A stretch of DNA of 64,000 nt from Alloyangia mangrovi (GCF_002300555.2 NZ_NTHN02000005.1:1-64000), one strand, 5' to 3'; shown: positions 49,457 through 59,472, counted from the stretch's first letter. A program made the numbers and translations. The notes: generated by a model from the sequence alone, not told the origin.

Positions 49457-49690
49457 CACCAATTCCTAGTTGCCTCCGATGTGTCCCAGAGCCTTTTCCC
49501 AGCGCCGCGCCGTGCGCCCTGCCCCCATTTCTGTTGCCCGCCCGCCACAGGCCGGCACCAGCCAGCGGACAACCGCCGAATTCACCCTACCTACGTCCCA
49601 TCGACGTGACGGCGCACCCCTAGCTGCGCCACACGCACTTCGGCGCGCAGCCGCCCTGCGCCCCAATTCCAAGAGCAACGGACCCGCCAG

Positions 49691-50446
49691 ATGACAGACA
49701 CCCTCTCCGGTCGCCTTACACGACGCCTCCCCCTCGCCGCCCTTTCGCTGAGCCTCTTCGGCCTGCTGTCGGCCTGCGCCACCACCTCCGCCCTGCCGCC
49801 CAACACGCCCGGCGCGATCACCGACGAGACCCGGATGATGTATGCGGAGGTGCAGGACGGCGACATCACCATCCCGGCGATCGAGGACAAGTACCTGACC
49901 GAGGAGAAGAAGCGCCAGGTGGTCGACTACTGGTCCGACGAGAAGCCCGGCACGATCATCGTCGATCCCGGCGCGCGCTGGCTCTACCAGGTGCAGGATG
50001 GCAACACGGCCATGCGCTACTCGGTCGCCGTCGGCGCCGAGGGGCTGGCCTTCTCCGGCAACGCCAATATCGCGGTAAAGCGCCACTGGCCCAACTGGAC
50101 CCCGACCGCGAACATGATCCGCCGCGACCCCGAGACCTACAAGCCGCTGGCGAACGGGCTTCCCGGCGGGCTCGAGAACCCGCTCGGCGCGCGCGCGCTC
50201 TACCTCTACAAGGGCGGCCGCGACACGCTCTACCGCATCCACGGCACCCCCTCGCCCTGGACGGTCGGCCACGCCACCTCCTCGGGCTGCATCCGCATGT
50301 TCAACCAGGATTCGCTCTACCTCTACGACAATACGCCCAAGGGCACCAAGGTCGTGGTCCTGCCCAAGGAGCGCTCTGGCGAAGGCACCGTGCCGCCCTC
50401 CGACATGCTGTCGATGACCGGCGACCTCGCGGACAGCGGCGCCTGA
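49691..50446 (+). CDS. L,D-transpeptidase family lipoprotein (YkuD domain) 1
   Basis: L,D-transpeptidases crosslink peptidoglycan at meso-DAP or tether proteins to it. The 251-residue protein has a lipoprotein signal with lipobox LLSAC (Cys at residue 29), then a YkuD domain: IVDPGARWLYQVQDGNTAMR, and RIHGTPSPWTVGHATSSGCI with the catalytic Cys in SSGCIRM. It should be anchored in the periplasm. The gene is divergent from a two-component system. A 139-nt gap leads to a second L,D-transpeptidase. Confidence 0.92.
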   Translation: MTDTLSGRLTRRLPLAALSLSLFGLLSACATTSALPPNTPGAITDETRMMYAEVQDGDITIPAIEDKYLTEEKKRQVVDYWSDEKPGTIIVDPGARWLYQVQDGNTAMRYSVAVGAEGLAFSGNANIAVKRHWPNWTPTANMIRRDPETYKPLANGLPGGLENPLGARALYLYKGGRDTLYRIHGTPSPWTVGHATSSGCIRMFNQDSLYLYDNTPKGTKVVVLPKERSGEGTVPPSDMLSMTGDLADSGA

Positions 50447-50453
50447 TCCAGGG

Positions 50454-50498
50454 CGACCCGCCACGGGTGATCGCATTTGCGTGAGGCGCGGCGGGTCG
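50454..50498 (+). other. Inverted repeat after L,D-transpeptidase 1
   Basis: CGACCCGCC and GGCGGGTCG form a 9-bp stem with a 27-nt loop. It lies 7 nt after the stop codon. It could be a weak terminator or an mRNA stabiliser between the two transpeptidase genes. Confidence 0.4.
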
Positions 50499-50508
50499 TG
50501 GTCAAAGC

Positions 50509-50524
50509 TTAAGCTCCGGTTAAG
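50509..50524. promoter_or_regulatory. PmrA/QseB-type box upstream of L,D-transpeptidase 2
   Basis: TTAAG-N6-TTAAG (extended: CTTAAG-CTCCG-GTTAAG) follows GTGGTCAAAG. It matches the box at 49441 in repeat sequence, spacing and upstream TGGTCAA. It lies 61 nt before the transpeptidase start. Confidence 0.7.
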
Positions 50525-50585
50525 CCGGAGCCGGTCTCTCGCGGCAAGGACGGGGCGTACCCCCGCCGCAAGACAGGAGACCAAG

Positions 50586-51143
50586 ATGAGCCCCTCGCTG
50601 ACCCGCCGCGCCGCCCTGCGCGGCTCTCTCGCCGCCGCCTCGCTTCTGGCCACCCCCGCGCTGCTGCACGCGCAGGGCGTCCCCCGCCGCAACGCCTCGA
50701 GCTGGGTGAGGCAGGACTGGCGCGACCATTTCGACACCCTCGGCAAGGCCACGCTGGTGGCCGACACCGCCTCGCGCACGCTGCACTACTGGAACGCCGA
50801 CGACACCGACTACCGCGCTTACCCGACCTCTGTGCCGCTGACCGACGAGCTGACCAAGCGCGGCTATACCTCGATCGTGCGCAAGAAGGTCGGCCCGTCC
50901 TGGACCCCGACCGCCTCGCAGATGGAGCGCTACCCGGACTGGAAGCCGATCGGCCCCGGCCCCGAAAACCCGCTCGGCACCCACGCCATGTACCTCAGCT
51001 GGCCCGCCTACATCATCCACGGCACCCATGACACGCGGAAGATCGGCCGGCCCTCGTCGGACGGTTGCATCGGGCTCTACAACGAGAAGATCGCCGAGCT
51101 GTTCCAGCTCTGCCCGGTCGGCACGCAGGTGCGGGTGATCTGA
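50586..51143 (+). CDS. L,D-transpeptidase family protein (YkuD domain) 2, Tat-exported
   Basis: The 185-residue protein has a twin-arginine signal (LTRRAALRGSLAAASLLATP, then ALLHAQ). The YkuD domain begins near SRTLHYWNADDTDYRAYPTS, and the active site is YIIHGTHDTRKIGRPSSDGC with IGLYNEKIAELF. The catalytic Cys is present, but the usual Arg after SxGCI is Gly (SDGCIGL). Its TTAAG-N6-TTAAG box and neighbour point to control by the QseBC-like system. The Tat route suggests folding in the cytoplasm before export; tatABC is in this window. Confidence 0.9.
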   Translation: MSPSLTRRAALRGSLAAASLLATPALLHAQGVPRRNASSWVRQDWRDHFDTLGKATLVADTASRTLHYWNADDTDYRAYPTSVPLTDELTKRGYTSIVRKKVGPSWTPTASQMERYPDWKPIGPGPENPLGTHAMYLSWPAYIIHGTHDTRKIGRPSSDGCIGLYNEKIAELFQLCPVGTQVRVI

Positions 51144-51202
51144 GGCCGCGCCTCTGGACACGGATAGCCTGTCCCCGCCGTCTGGCCCCTTGCGCCTCCG
51201 GC

Positions 51203-51227
51203 GGGGATATTTTTGCCTAGAAGAAAG
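51203..51227 (+). repeat. Dispersed intergenic repeat, copy 4 (short form)
   Basis: GGGGATATTTTTGCCTAGAA then GAAAG matches the cores of the other three copies. Only a diverged GC-rich hairpin (CCCCGCC...GGCGGGG, 51173-51206) precedes it. It is between the second transpeptidase and the convergent xylB. Confidence 0.8.
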
Positions 51228-51242
51228 AGGGGGATCGCGAGG

Positions 51243-52710
51243 TCACTGGATCTCGCGGATCGCGCGGTAGGCCGGGCCGAAGCGGCGGTAGGCGGCGTCA
51301 TATGACTCCACCAGCTCGGCGACGGGCTCGATCACCTCGGCGGTGACGGGAGGGGTGATCACTTCGTCGGGGGCGGCACCGGTGGCGGCGATCTGGCCGA
51401 GCCGGGCGGCGCCGAGCGCCGCGCCGAATTCGCCCGAGGCCGGCAGGTGCAGCGGCGTGTCCAGCACCGTCGCGATCAGGCGCAGCCAATAGCGCGAGCG
51501 GCTGCCGCCGCCGATCGCCCAGCAGATGGCCGAGCTCTGCCTTGGCGCCGCGCAGCGCCTCGGCGCTGTCGCGCAGCCCGAAGGCGACCCCTTCGAGCAC
51601 CGCGCGGGTCATGTCGTCGCGCCCGGTTTCCGCCCCGAGCCCGGTGAAGGCGCCGCGGATCGCGGCATCATTGTGCGGCGTGCGCTCGCCAGAGAGATAC
51701 GGCAGGAAGCGGACCCGACCCGGCGGCATCAGCGCCTCGCCGAGCGGCGCGGTCAGCTCGGCCGGGCGCATCCCGGCGATCCGGGCAAGCCAGTTGAGGC
51801 TGTCGGTGCAGGAGAGCATCACCCCCATCTGGTACCAGCGCCCAGGCACCGCGTGGCAGAAGGTGTGCAGCGCGCTCTCCGGCAGTGGATGATAGCCGCT
51901 GCGCGCCGCCAGCAGCACGCCCGAGGTGCCGAGCGAGACGAAGCCCTGCCCCTCCGTCGAGCGCCCCCGGTGCCGCAGGCCGCGGCGGCATTGTCGCCCG
52001 CGCCCCCCCGCCACGGTGACCTGCTGCGCGAGCCCCCAGGCCCGCGCCAGTGCGGGTCGCAGCGAACCTGCCGAGGCGCAGCCCTCGACCAGCCGGGGCA
52101 TCTGCCCGCGCGTCATGTGTCCGGCCTCGAGCAGCGCCTCCGACCAGCGCCGCGCCCCGGTGTCGAGCCAGGAGGTGCCGGCGCTGTCGGACATGTCGGC
52201 CACGTGATCGCCGGTCAGGTAGAGGTTGAGATAGGCCGCCGGAAGCAGCACCTTCGTCACCTGCGCAAAGATCTCGGGCTCCTGCGCGCGGACCCATTCG
52301 AGCTTGGGCGCGGTGAAGCCGGGAAAGACGATATTGCCTGAAAGCGCCCGGAACGCCGGAAGGGCGTCGAGCTGCGCGGCCTCGGCGAAGGCGCGCGTGT
52401 CGTTCCAGAGGATGCAGGGCCGCAGCACCGTGTCATCCGCCCCAAGCAGCACCGCGCCGTGCATGTGCCCCGCGACGCCGATGCCGCGCAGCCCGGCCCA
52501 GGCCGGGTGGCCGCGCAGTTCGCCCACCGCGCCCTCCAGCGCGTCGATCCAGTCGGAGGGGTCCTGCTCGGACCAGCCGGAGTGCGGGTGGCGCGCCTCG
52601 TAGTGGCGCTCGGCGCTGGCGACGGGCACCCCGGCCTCGTCGCAGAGCAGCGCCCTGAGGCCGGAGGTTCCGAGATCGATGCCGAGGTAGGAGGCGCCGT
52701 GAGTGGTCAT
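51243..52710 (-). pseudogene. xylB: Xylulokinase, frameshifted at several points
   Basis: XylB phosphorylates D-xylulose made by polyol dehydrogenases. The FGGY protein starts MTTHGASYLGIDLGTSGLRA. Out-of-frame blocks break it: between about 52009 and 51952 the motif AGGAGDNAAAACGTG is readable only in a second frame, starting at a G7 (plus-strand C7, 52003-52009). Near 51518 an extra G throws the C-terminus out; its normal end, VLDTPLHLPASGEFGAALGA to AYRAIREIQ, continues to 51243. Removing four G gives about 487 residues, the family size. The gene ends the polyol operon, 4 nt behind mtlK. Four clustered indels of one kind suggest sequencing error or early decay. Confidence 0.85.
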
Positions 52711-52714
52711 GGGA

Positions 52715-54181
52715 TCAGCCGTTCAGATAGGTTTCGATGCTGCGCTGCGCGCCCTCGGACCAGAGCCTATCGAGCCAGCGCGCGAAACTCTCTTCGAAGC
52801 GGCTATTGCCTTGAATCTCCCCGTAGACCGCCCGCTGGGTCAGCCAGGCAGCAGGGGTCTCGCGGGCCCTTGCCGCCAACTCGGTGAGCGCCTCCCAGTT
52901 GGGATCGTTTGGCGCGATTTCGGTGCCGTCCTCGAAGGTGCCGGCGCAGTAGCGGCACCAGAGCGCGCTCTCCAGCGCCAGCCCCTCGATCGGCGTGCCC
53001 TCGCGCAGCCCGTCGGCGATCGAGGGCACGATGAACTTCGGCTGCCGGTTCGAGCCGTCGAGGCAGAGCCGGCGGATGGTGTCTTTCACCGCCGGGTTGG
53101 CAAAGCGCCCCTCGATCAGCTCGAGGTAGGCCGGCGGGGTGAACTCGGGCACCGGGTCGACGTGGGGCAGGATTTCCGCGGTCTCGACCTTGCGCAGGTA
53201 GGCGCTGACCAGCGGGTGGGCCATCGCATCGTCGGCGAACTCGCAGCCGAGCAGCGCGCCGGCATAGGCGATGATCGCATGGCCGCCGTTGAGGATGCGG
53301 ATCTTCATGCGCTCGTAGTCGTGCACGTGATCGGTGAAGGTGACGCCGACCTCTTCGAGCCGCGGGCGGCCCTGCGGGAAGTTGTCCTCGAGCACCCATT
53401 GCCGGAACGGCTCGCAGGTCACCGGCACCGGGTCGTCGAGTCCGAATTCGCGAGCCAGCGCGCGCTCGCCCTCGCCCGTGGCGGGGGTGATGCGATCGAC
53501 CATGGAATTGGGGAAGGCGACGTTGGCCTCGATCCACCCGGCGAAGTCGGGATCCGACAGCCGCGCCGTGCCCGCGACCGCATCGCGGGTCACCTCGCCG
53601 TTGCCGGGGATGTTGTCGCAGCTCATCACGGTGAAGGGCGGCAGCCCGGCGTCCTTGCGCAGCTTGAGCGCGGCGACAATGGCACCGAAGACCGTCTTCG
53701 GACGCTCGGGCGCGGCACCGTCGGCAAGGATATCGGGATGCGCGGGATCGAAGGTGCCGGTGGCGGCATCGACGTAATAGCCGCCCTCGGTCACCGTCAG
53801 CGAGACGATCCGGGTCGCCGGGTCGGCCATGCGGCCGATGAGCGGGCCATTCTCGGGGTCAACCGGGCAGAAATCCACCATGGCGCCGATGATCCGCGGG
53901 CGCGGGCCCGAGGGATCGAGCTCGATCACCGTCGACAGGTAGTCCTGCGCCGCCAGCGCATCCCGCATATTGCCGTCGGGCGCGCGCACGCCCGCGCCGC
54001 AGATCGCCCAGTCGTGGTCCAGCCCCTTGGCGAAGAGATCGTCGAGATAGACCGCCTGATGCGCGCGGTGGAAGTTGCCGAGGCCGACGTGCACGATGCC
54101 CGGCGTCAGGGAGGACCGGTCGTAGGCGGGGCGGGAGATGCGGGGATCAAGCGCGTCAAGCGCGCCGGTGTGGAGTTTCAT
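52715..54181 (-). CDS. mtlK: Mannitol 2-dehydrogenase
   Basis: MtlK oxidises D-mannitol to fructose (and D-arabinitol to xylulose) with NAD. The 488-residue protein belongs to the long-chain mannitol dehydrogenase family, with GIVHVGLGNFHRAHQAVYLD at the cofactor site and KIRILNGGHAIIAYAGALLG, including the catalytic Lys and the Asn/His group. It is 488 residues, normal. The ATG at 54181 is 11 nt behind the smoS stop. It sits between smoS and xylB, as in the Rhodobacter sphaeroides smo/pol operon. Confidence 0.94.
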   Translation of the reverse strand: MKLHTGALDALDPRISRPAYDRSSLTPGIVHVGLGNFHRAHQAVYLDDLFAKGLDHDWAICGAGVRAPDGNMRDALAAQDYLSTVIELDPSGPRPRIIGAMVDFCPVDPENGPLIGRMADPATRIVSLTVTEGGYYVDAATGTFDPAHPDILADGAAPERPKTVFGAIVAALKLRKDAGLPPFTVMSCDNIPGNGEVTRDAVAGTARLSDPDFAGWIEANVAFPNSMVDRITPATGEGERALAREFGLDDPVPVTCEPFRQWVLEDNFPQGRPRLEEVGVTFTDHVHDYERMKIRILNGGHAIIAYAGALLGCEFADDAMAHPLVSAYLRKVETAEILPHVDPVPEFTPPAYLELIEGRFANPAVKDTIRRLCLDGSNRQPKFIVPSIADGLREGTPIEGLALESALWCRYCAGTFEDGTEIAPNDPNWEALTELAARARETPAAWLTQRAVYGEIQGNSRFEESFARWLDRLWSEGAQRSIETYLNG

Positions 54182-54192
54182 GGGAGTCTCCG

Positions 54193-54965
54193 TCAGCTCA
54201 TCCATTGGCCGCCGTCGACGTTGTAGGTCTGGGCGACGATGTAGTCGGCCTCATCCGAGGCGAGAAAGACGGCCATGCCGGTGAGGTCTTCGGCACGGCC
54301 CATGCGGCCATAGGGGACGGCCTCGCCGACCTCGCGCTTCTTCTGGCCGAGCGGCTTGTTTTCATACTTGGCGAAGAAGGCATCGACGCCGTCCCAATGC
54401 TCGCCGTCGACCACGCCGGGGGCGATGGCGTTGACGTTGATGCCATGCTCGACGAGGTTCAGCGCCGCCGATTGCGTCAGGCTGATCACCGCCGCCTTGG
54501 AGGCGCAGTAGACCGCCACCAGCGGCTCGCCGCGGCGGCCCGCCTGGCTGGCCATATTGATGATTTTCCCGCCTCCACCGCGTTCTATCATGTGCCCGGC
54601 AACGGCCTGCATGGTGAAGAGCACCCCTGCGACGTTGATGTCGAAGACCCGGGCGTAGTCGGCGCGGGTGATCTCGACCAGCGGCGCGGCGGTAAAGAGC
54701 GCGGCGTTGTTGATCAGGATGTCGATGCGGCCAAGGCGGGCGACGGTCTCGGCCACCGCGCTGTCGATGCTGGCCTGGTCGGTGACGTCCATGTGCACCG
54801 CGATCGCCCCCTCGCCGAGCGCCTCGGCCGTGGCCTCGGCCCGCGCGAGGTCGATATCGGCAATCGCCACCTTCGCCCCCTCGCGCAGGTAAGCCTCGGC
54901 AAAGGCTGCGCCGATGCCACGCGCCGCCCCGGTGATCAGGGCGCATTTGCCCTGCAGACGAAGGC

Positions 54966-54969
<4 letters not shown>
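54193..54969 (-). CDS. smoS: Sorbitol dehydrogenase (short-chain)
   Basis: SmoS (PolS) oxidises sorbitol, galactitol or related polyols to ketoses. The 258-residue SDR protein has the cofactor motif [31 protein letters not shown], the catalytic Ser in INMASQ and the YxxxK pair in [14 protein letters not shown]. It ends [17 protein letters not shown]. The ATG overlaps the smoK stop by 4 nt (54966-54969). The synteny supports the polyol role. Confidence 0.94.
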
Positions 54970-55970
<1,001 letters not shown>

Positions 55971-55984
55971 GTCTGGTTCCTTCC

Positions 55985-56815
55985 TTATTTCACCGCGCCG
56001 AAGGTCAGGCCGCGGACAAGTTGCTTCTGGCTGAACCAGCCCATGATGAGGATCGGCGCGATGGCCATGGTCGAAGCCGCCGAGAGCTTGGCGTAGAACA
56101 GGCCCTCGGGGGACGAGTAGCTGGCGATGAAGGCGGTGAGCGGTGCCGCCTTGGCCGCCGTCAGGTTGAGTGTCCAGAAGGCCTCGTTCCACGCCAGGAT
56201 GATGTTGAGCAGCAGGGTCGAGGCGATCCCCGGCACCGCCATCGGCGTCAGCACGTGGATCAGCTCGTTCTTCAGAGAGGCCCCGTCCATGCGCGCCGCC
56301 TCGAGGATCTCGCCGGGGATCTCCTTGAAGTAGGTGTAGAGCATCCAGATGATGATCGGCAGGTTGATCAGCGTCAGCACGATGACGAGACCGATGCGCG
56401 TGTCGAGCAACCCAAGGTTGCGGAAGATCAGGTAGATCGGCACCAGCACGCCGACCGGGGGCAGCATCTTCGTGCTGAGCATCCACATCAGCACATCCTT
56501 GGTGCGCTTGCCGGGCACGAAGGCCATGGCCCAGGCCGCCGGGATGGCGATCAGGAGGCCGATCAGCGTCGAGCCGAGCGAGATCACCACCGAGTTCCAG
56601 AAGTGCCGGAAGTAGTTCGACCGCTCCTGCACCGTGGCGTAGCTCTCGAAGGTCCAGGCCGAGCCCAGCACCTCGAAGGGGGTCTTGATCGCATCGCCCT
56701 CGGATTTGAACGAGAGGATGAAGATCCACAAGATCGGGAAGAAGATCGCGAGCCCCACGAGCCAGGCCAGCACGGTCACCACGGCCTTGCGACGGTTCGT
56801 CACTTTGCGTGCCAT
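55985..56815 (-). CDS. smoG: Polyol ABC transporter permease 2
   Basis: The 276-residue inner-membrane permease has six predicted helices, starting [20 protein letters not shown], and the EAA loop [20 protein letters not shown] that docks with SmoK. This is a MalG-type subunit. ATG 56815 follows GGGAGGGG; a GTG at 56830 would cover that site. It follows smoF by 85 nt. Confidence 0.94.
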   Translation of the reverse strand: MARKVTNRRKAVVTVLAWLVGLAIFFPILWIFILSFKSEGDAIKTPFEVLGSAWTFESYATVQERSNYFRHFWNSVVISLGSTLIGLLIAIPAAWAMAFVPGKRTKDVLMWMLSTKMLPPVGVLVPIYLIFRNLGLLDTRIGLVIVLTLINLPIIIWMLYTYFKEIPGEILEAARMDGASLKNELIHVLTPMAVPGIASTLLLNIILAWNEAFWTLNLTAAKAAPLTAFIASYSSPEGLFYAKLSAASTMAIAPILIMGWFSQKQLVRGLTFGAVK

Positions 56816-56900
56816 CTCAGCCCCTCCCACTCAGTTTTTCGAAAATTTGCGGGGCCTTGGCGGCAACGCCCGCGCGGAAATTTGCAGGTGCCGGCATCGC

Positions 56901-57774
56901 TCAGGCCTCCAGGTTCTTGCCGATCATCCGCATCAGGAAGATCGCCACGATATTGGCCAGGATGATCGCCACCACGCCCCCGGCCGAGCCGCCGCCCACA
57001 TCAAACTGCAGCAGCGACTGCATGTAGATGAGGTAGGTCAGGTTGGTGGAGGCCACGCCCGGCCCGCCGTTGGTGGTCACGAGGATCTCGGCGAAGACCG
57101 ACAGCAGGAAAATGGTCTGGATCAGGATGACCACGGTGATGGCGCGCGCGAGGTGCGGCAGCATGATGTAGAAGAAGCGCGACAGCGGCCCTGCCCCGTC
57201 CATCTCGGCGGCCTCGAGTTGTTCCTGGTCCAGCGACTGCAGCGCGGTGAGCAGGATCAGCGTGGCGAATGGCAGCCATTGCCAGCTGACAATAAAGATG
57301 ATCGAGCCGAGCGGCGCCTGCGCGAGGAAGTCATAGGGCTGCAGGCCGAAGAACTTGGCGAGATGCGCGAAAAGCCCGTTCACCGGGTTCATGAACATGT
57401 TCTTCCAGACCAGCGCCGAGACGGTGGGCATGACGAAGAAGGGCGCGATCACCAGGATGCGCACGATGCCCTGCCCCCAGAACGGCTGGTCCATCAGCAG
57501 CGCCAGCAGCGTGCCGCCGACGGTGGTGATCAGCAGCACCCCCCCCGACCAGCAGAAGCGTGTTCCACAGCGCGGCGGTGAAGGCGGGATCGGTCAGGAA
57601 GAACTTGTAGTTGGTCCAGCCGGTGAACTCCTCCATCCCCGGCATCAGCAGGTTGTAGCGCAGGAACGAGAAGTAGAGCGTCAGCGACAGCGGCACGATC
57701 ATCCAGCCGAGCAGCAGCAGGACCGCGGGCGAGATCATGAGCCGGGCAGCGGCGCGGGAAGCTTTGGTGGCCAT
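56901..57774 (-). pseudogene. smoF: Polyol ABC transporter permease 1, frameshifted at G8
   Basis: The frame-corrected permease has 290 residues, MalF-type, with start MATKASRAAARLMISPAVLL and the EAA loop EQLEAAEMDGAGPLSRFFYI. The break is a run of eight G on the coding strand (plus-strand C8 at 57539-57546). Seven would join FTAALWNTLLLVGG to VLLITTVGGTLLALLMDQ. Both parts are well preserved, and the operon downstream is complete. An over-called homopolymer is the simplest explanation. If real, transport would be lost because both permeases are required. Confidence 0.9.
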
Positions 57775-58069
57775 GGCCGGTCTCCCTGGGACTTGGGGCG
57801 TGGGTCTGGGGGTTTGGGTCTTGAGGCTTGGGAATGAGCGCTTCCGGGGCGCCCGCGCGGAGGGGGGGCCTGCGGGCGTTGCCCCGGAAGCAGAGGACCC
57901 GGATCGGCCGCCGCCCCCGGGTGAGGACGGAAGGCGCGCTGCCCCGGGGCGCGATCTTGCGCCGCGTTTCCGGGGTCGGCCGGGCCGGGTGCGCCATCGG
58001 ACCTGGAGGAGGACGGGCCCCATCGATCCCCGGAGGGCCCGCCGGTCCGTGGCTGTTCCCGAGGCAGGC
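57775..58069. other. smoE-smoF spacer
   Basis: These 295 nt lie between the smoE stop and the smoF start. They contain a long hairpin (57840-57891) and, nearer to smoF, a pyrimidine-rich minus-strand run made of repeated CCCAA/CCCAGA-like units. There is no gene. This spacing and hairpin fit differential expression of the binding protein and the membrane subunits. Confidence 0.5.
57840..57891 (-). promoter_or_regulatory. Intercistronic hairpin between smoE and smoF
   Basis: On the minus strand GCTTCCGGGGC pairs with GCCCCGGAAGC, and inside it CGCCCGC pairs with GCGGGCG, for an 18-bp stem with a 2-nt bulge and a C-rich loop. Such hairpins after binding-protein genes protect the upstream mRNA from decay or reduce transcription of the permease genes. 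Confidence 0.65.
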
Positions 58070-59386
58070 TTACTTGATGTAGCCGGCCTTCATCATCTCA
58101 CGCTCGGTGAGCATCTGCGCCGACTGCAGCGCCTGTTCGGCCGTCACCTGCCCCGCGAGCGCGGCAGAGAACTGCTGGCCGACCGCCGTGCCGAGACCCT
58201 GGAACTCGGGGATGGCGACGAACTGGACCCCCACGTAGGGCACCTCGTCGACCGTCGGGTTCTGCGGATCCGCGGCATTGATCGAGTCCAGCGTCATCTT
58301 GGCGAAGGGCGCGGCCTCGAGGTACTCGGGGTTCTCGTAGAGCGAGGTGCGGGTGCCCGGCGGCACGTTTGCCCAGCCCTCTTTCGAGGCGACCAGTTCG
58401 AGGTACTCCTTGGAGGTGGCCCATTCGACAAACGCCTTGGCCGCGTCTTCCTTCTGGGTGCCGGCGGGAATGCCGAGGTTCCAGGCCCAGAGCCAGTTGC
58501 CGCGCTTGCCGAGACCCTTGTCGGGCGCCAGCGCGAAGCCGACCTTGTCGGCGACGGTGCTGTCGGTGGCGTTGGTCACGAAGGAGGCCGCCACGGTGGC
58601 GTCGATCCACATGCCGCATTTGCCCGACTGGAACAGCGCGAGGTTCTCGTTGAAGCCGTTCGACGAGGCACCCGGCGGGCCGTAGTTGTTCATCAGGTCG
58701 AGGTAGTCGGTCAGCGTCGCCTTCCAGGCCTCGCTGTCGAACTGGGGCTTCCAGTCCATGTCGAACCAGCGCGCGCCGTAGGAGTTGGACATGGCGGTGA
58801 GGAAGGCCATGTTCTCGCCCCAGCCGGCCTTGCCGCGCAGACAGATGCCGTAAACCTCGTTGTCCTTGTCGGTCATCGCCGCCGCGGCTTCCTTGATGAA
58901 GTCCCAGGTCGGCGCCTCGGGCATCTCGAGCCCGGCGGCCTCGATCAGGTCCTTGCGGTACATGACCATCGAGCTCTCGCCGTAGAAGGGCGCGGCATAG
59001 AGATGATCGTCCACGGTCAGGCCGCCGCGGATCGCCGGCAGGATGTCGTCCGCATCGTAGCTTTCGGGCAGGTCGTCGAGGCTGACCAGCCAGCCGCGCT
59101 CGCCCCAGATCGGAACCTCGTAGGTGCCGATGGTCATCACGTCGAACTGGCCGCCCTTGGTGGCCACGTCCTGGGTCACGCGCTGGCGCAGCACGTTCTC
59201 TTCAAGCGTCACCCATTCGACCTTGATGTCGGGGTGCGCCTCGTAGAAGGCGTCCATCAGACCCTGCATGCGGATCATATCGCCGTTGTTCACCGTCGCG
59301 ACGGTGATCGTGGTCTCTGCAAGCGCCGCGGTGCCGAGGGCACCGAGAGCGCACGCGCCCATGAGCGCGCGGATGGTAACTGACAT
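58070..59386 (-). CDS. smoE: Polyol ABC transporter substrate-binding protein
   Basis: SmoE captures sorbitol/mannitol in the periplasm. The 438-residue protein has a signal peptide (MSVTIRALMGACALGALGTA, then ALAE) and a family 1 solute-binding fold. The core includes DVMTIGTYEVPIWGERGWLV, APFYGESSMVMYRKDLIEAA and GKCGMWIDATVAASFV. The start at 59386 fits the signal and GGGAGGA upstream. It is the first gene of the transporter, with a probable operator at 59440 in front. The frame is open upstream to 59473 but crosses that operator. Confidence 0.93.
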   Translation of the reverse strand: MSVTIRALMGACALGALGTAALAETTITVATVNNGDMIRMQGLMDAFYEAHPDIKVEWVTLEENVLRQRVTQDVATKGGQFDVMTIGTYEVPIWGERGWLVSLDDLPESYDADDILPAIRGGLTVDDHLYAAPFYGESSMVMYRKDLIEAAGLEMPEAPTWDFIKEAAAAMTDKDNEVYGICLRGKAGWGENMAFLTAMSNSYGARWFDMDWKPQFDSEAWKATLTDYLDLMNNYGPPGASSNGFNENLALFQSGKCGMWIDATVAASFVTNATDSTVADKVGFALAPDKGLGKRGNWLWAWNLGIPAGTQKEDAAKAFVEWATSKEYLELVASKEGWANVPPGTRTSLYENPEYLEAAPFAKMTLDSINAADPQNPTVDEVPYVGVQFVAIPEFQGLGTAVGQQFSAALAGQVTAEQALQSAQMLTEREMMKAGYIK

Positions 59387-59439
59387 GAGAAATCCTCCCT
59401 GAATTCCGACACTGGGCTTTGCGCTCGCTCTCCTCTGGA

Positions 59440-59472
59440 TGAGCAACTGCCCGCGTGATGGGCAAATGCTCA
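59440..59472. promoter_or_regulatory. 33-bp palindrome in front of smoE, probable SorC operator
   Basis: On the minus strand TGAGCATTTGCCC and GGGCAGTTGCTCA flank a 7-nt centre. The arms match at 11 of 13 positions (TGAGCAnnTGCCC). A TTGACT -35-like hexamer lies just upstream (59490-59495). The site is 53 nt before smoE and 45 nt behind the regulator gene, the expected position for control of smoE by that SorC protein. Confidence 0.7.
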
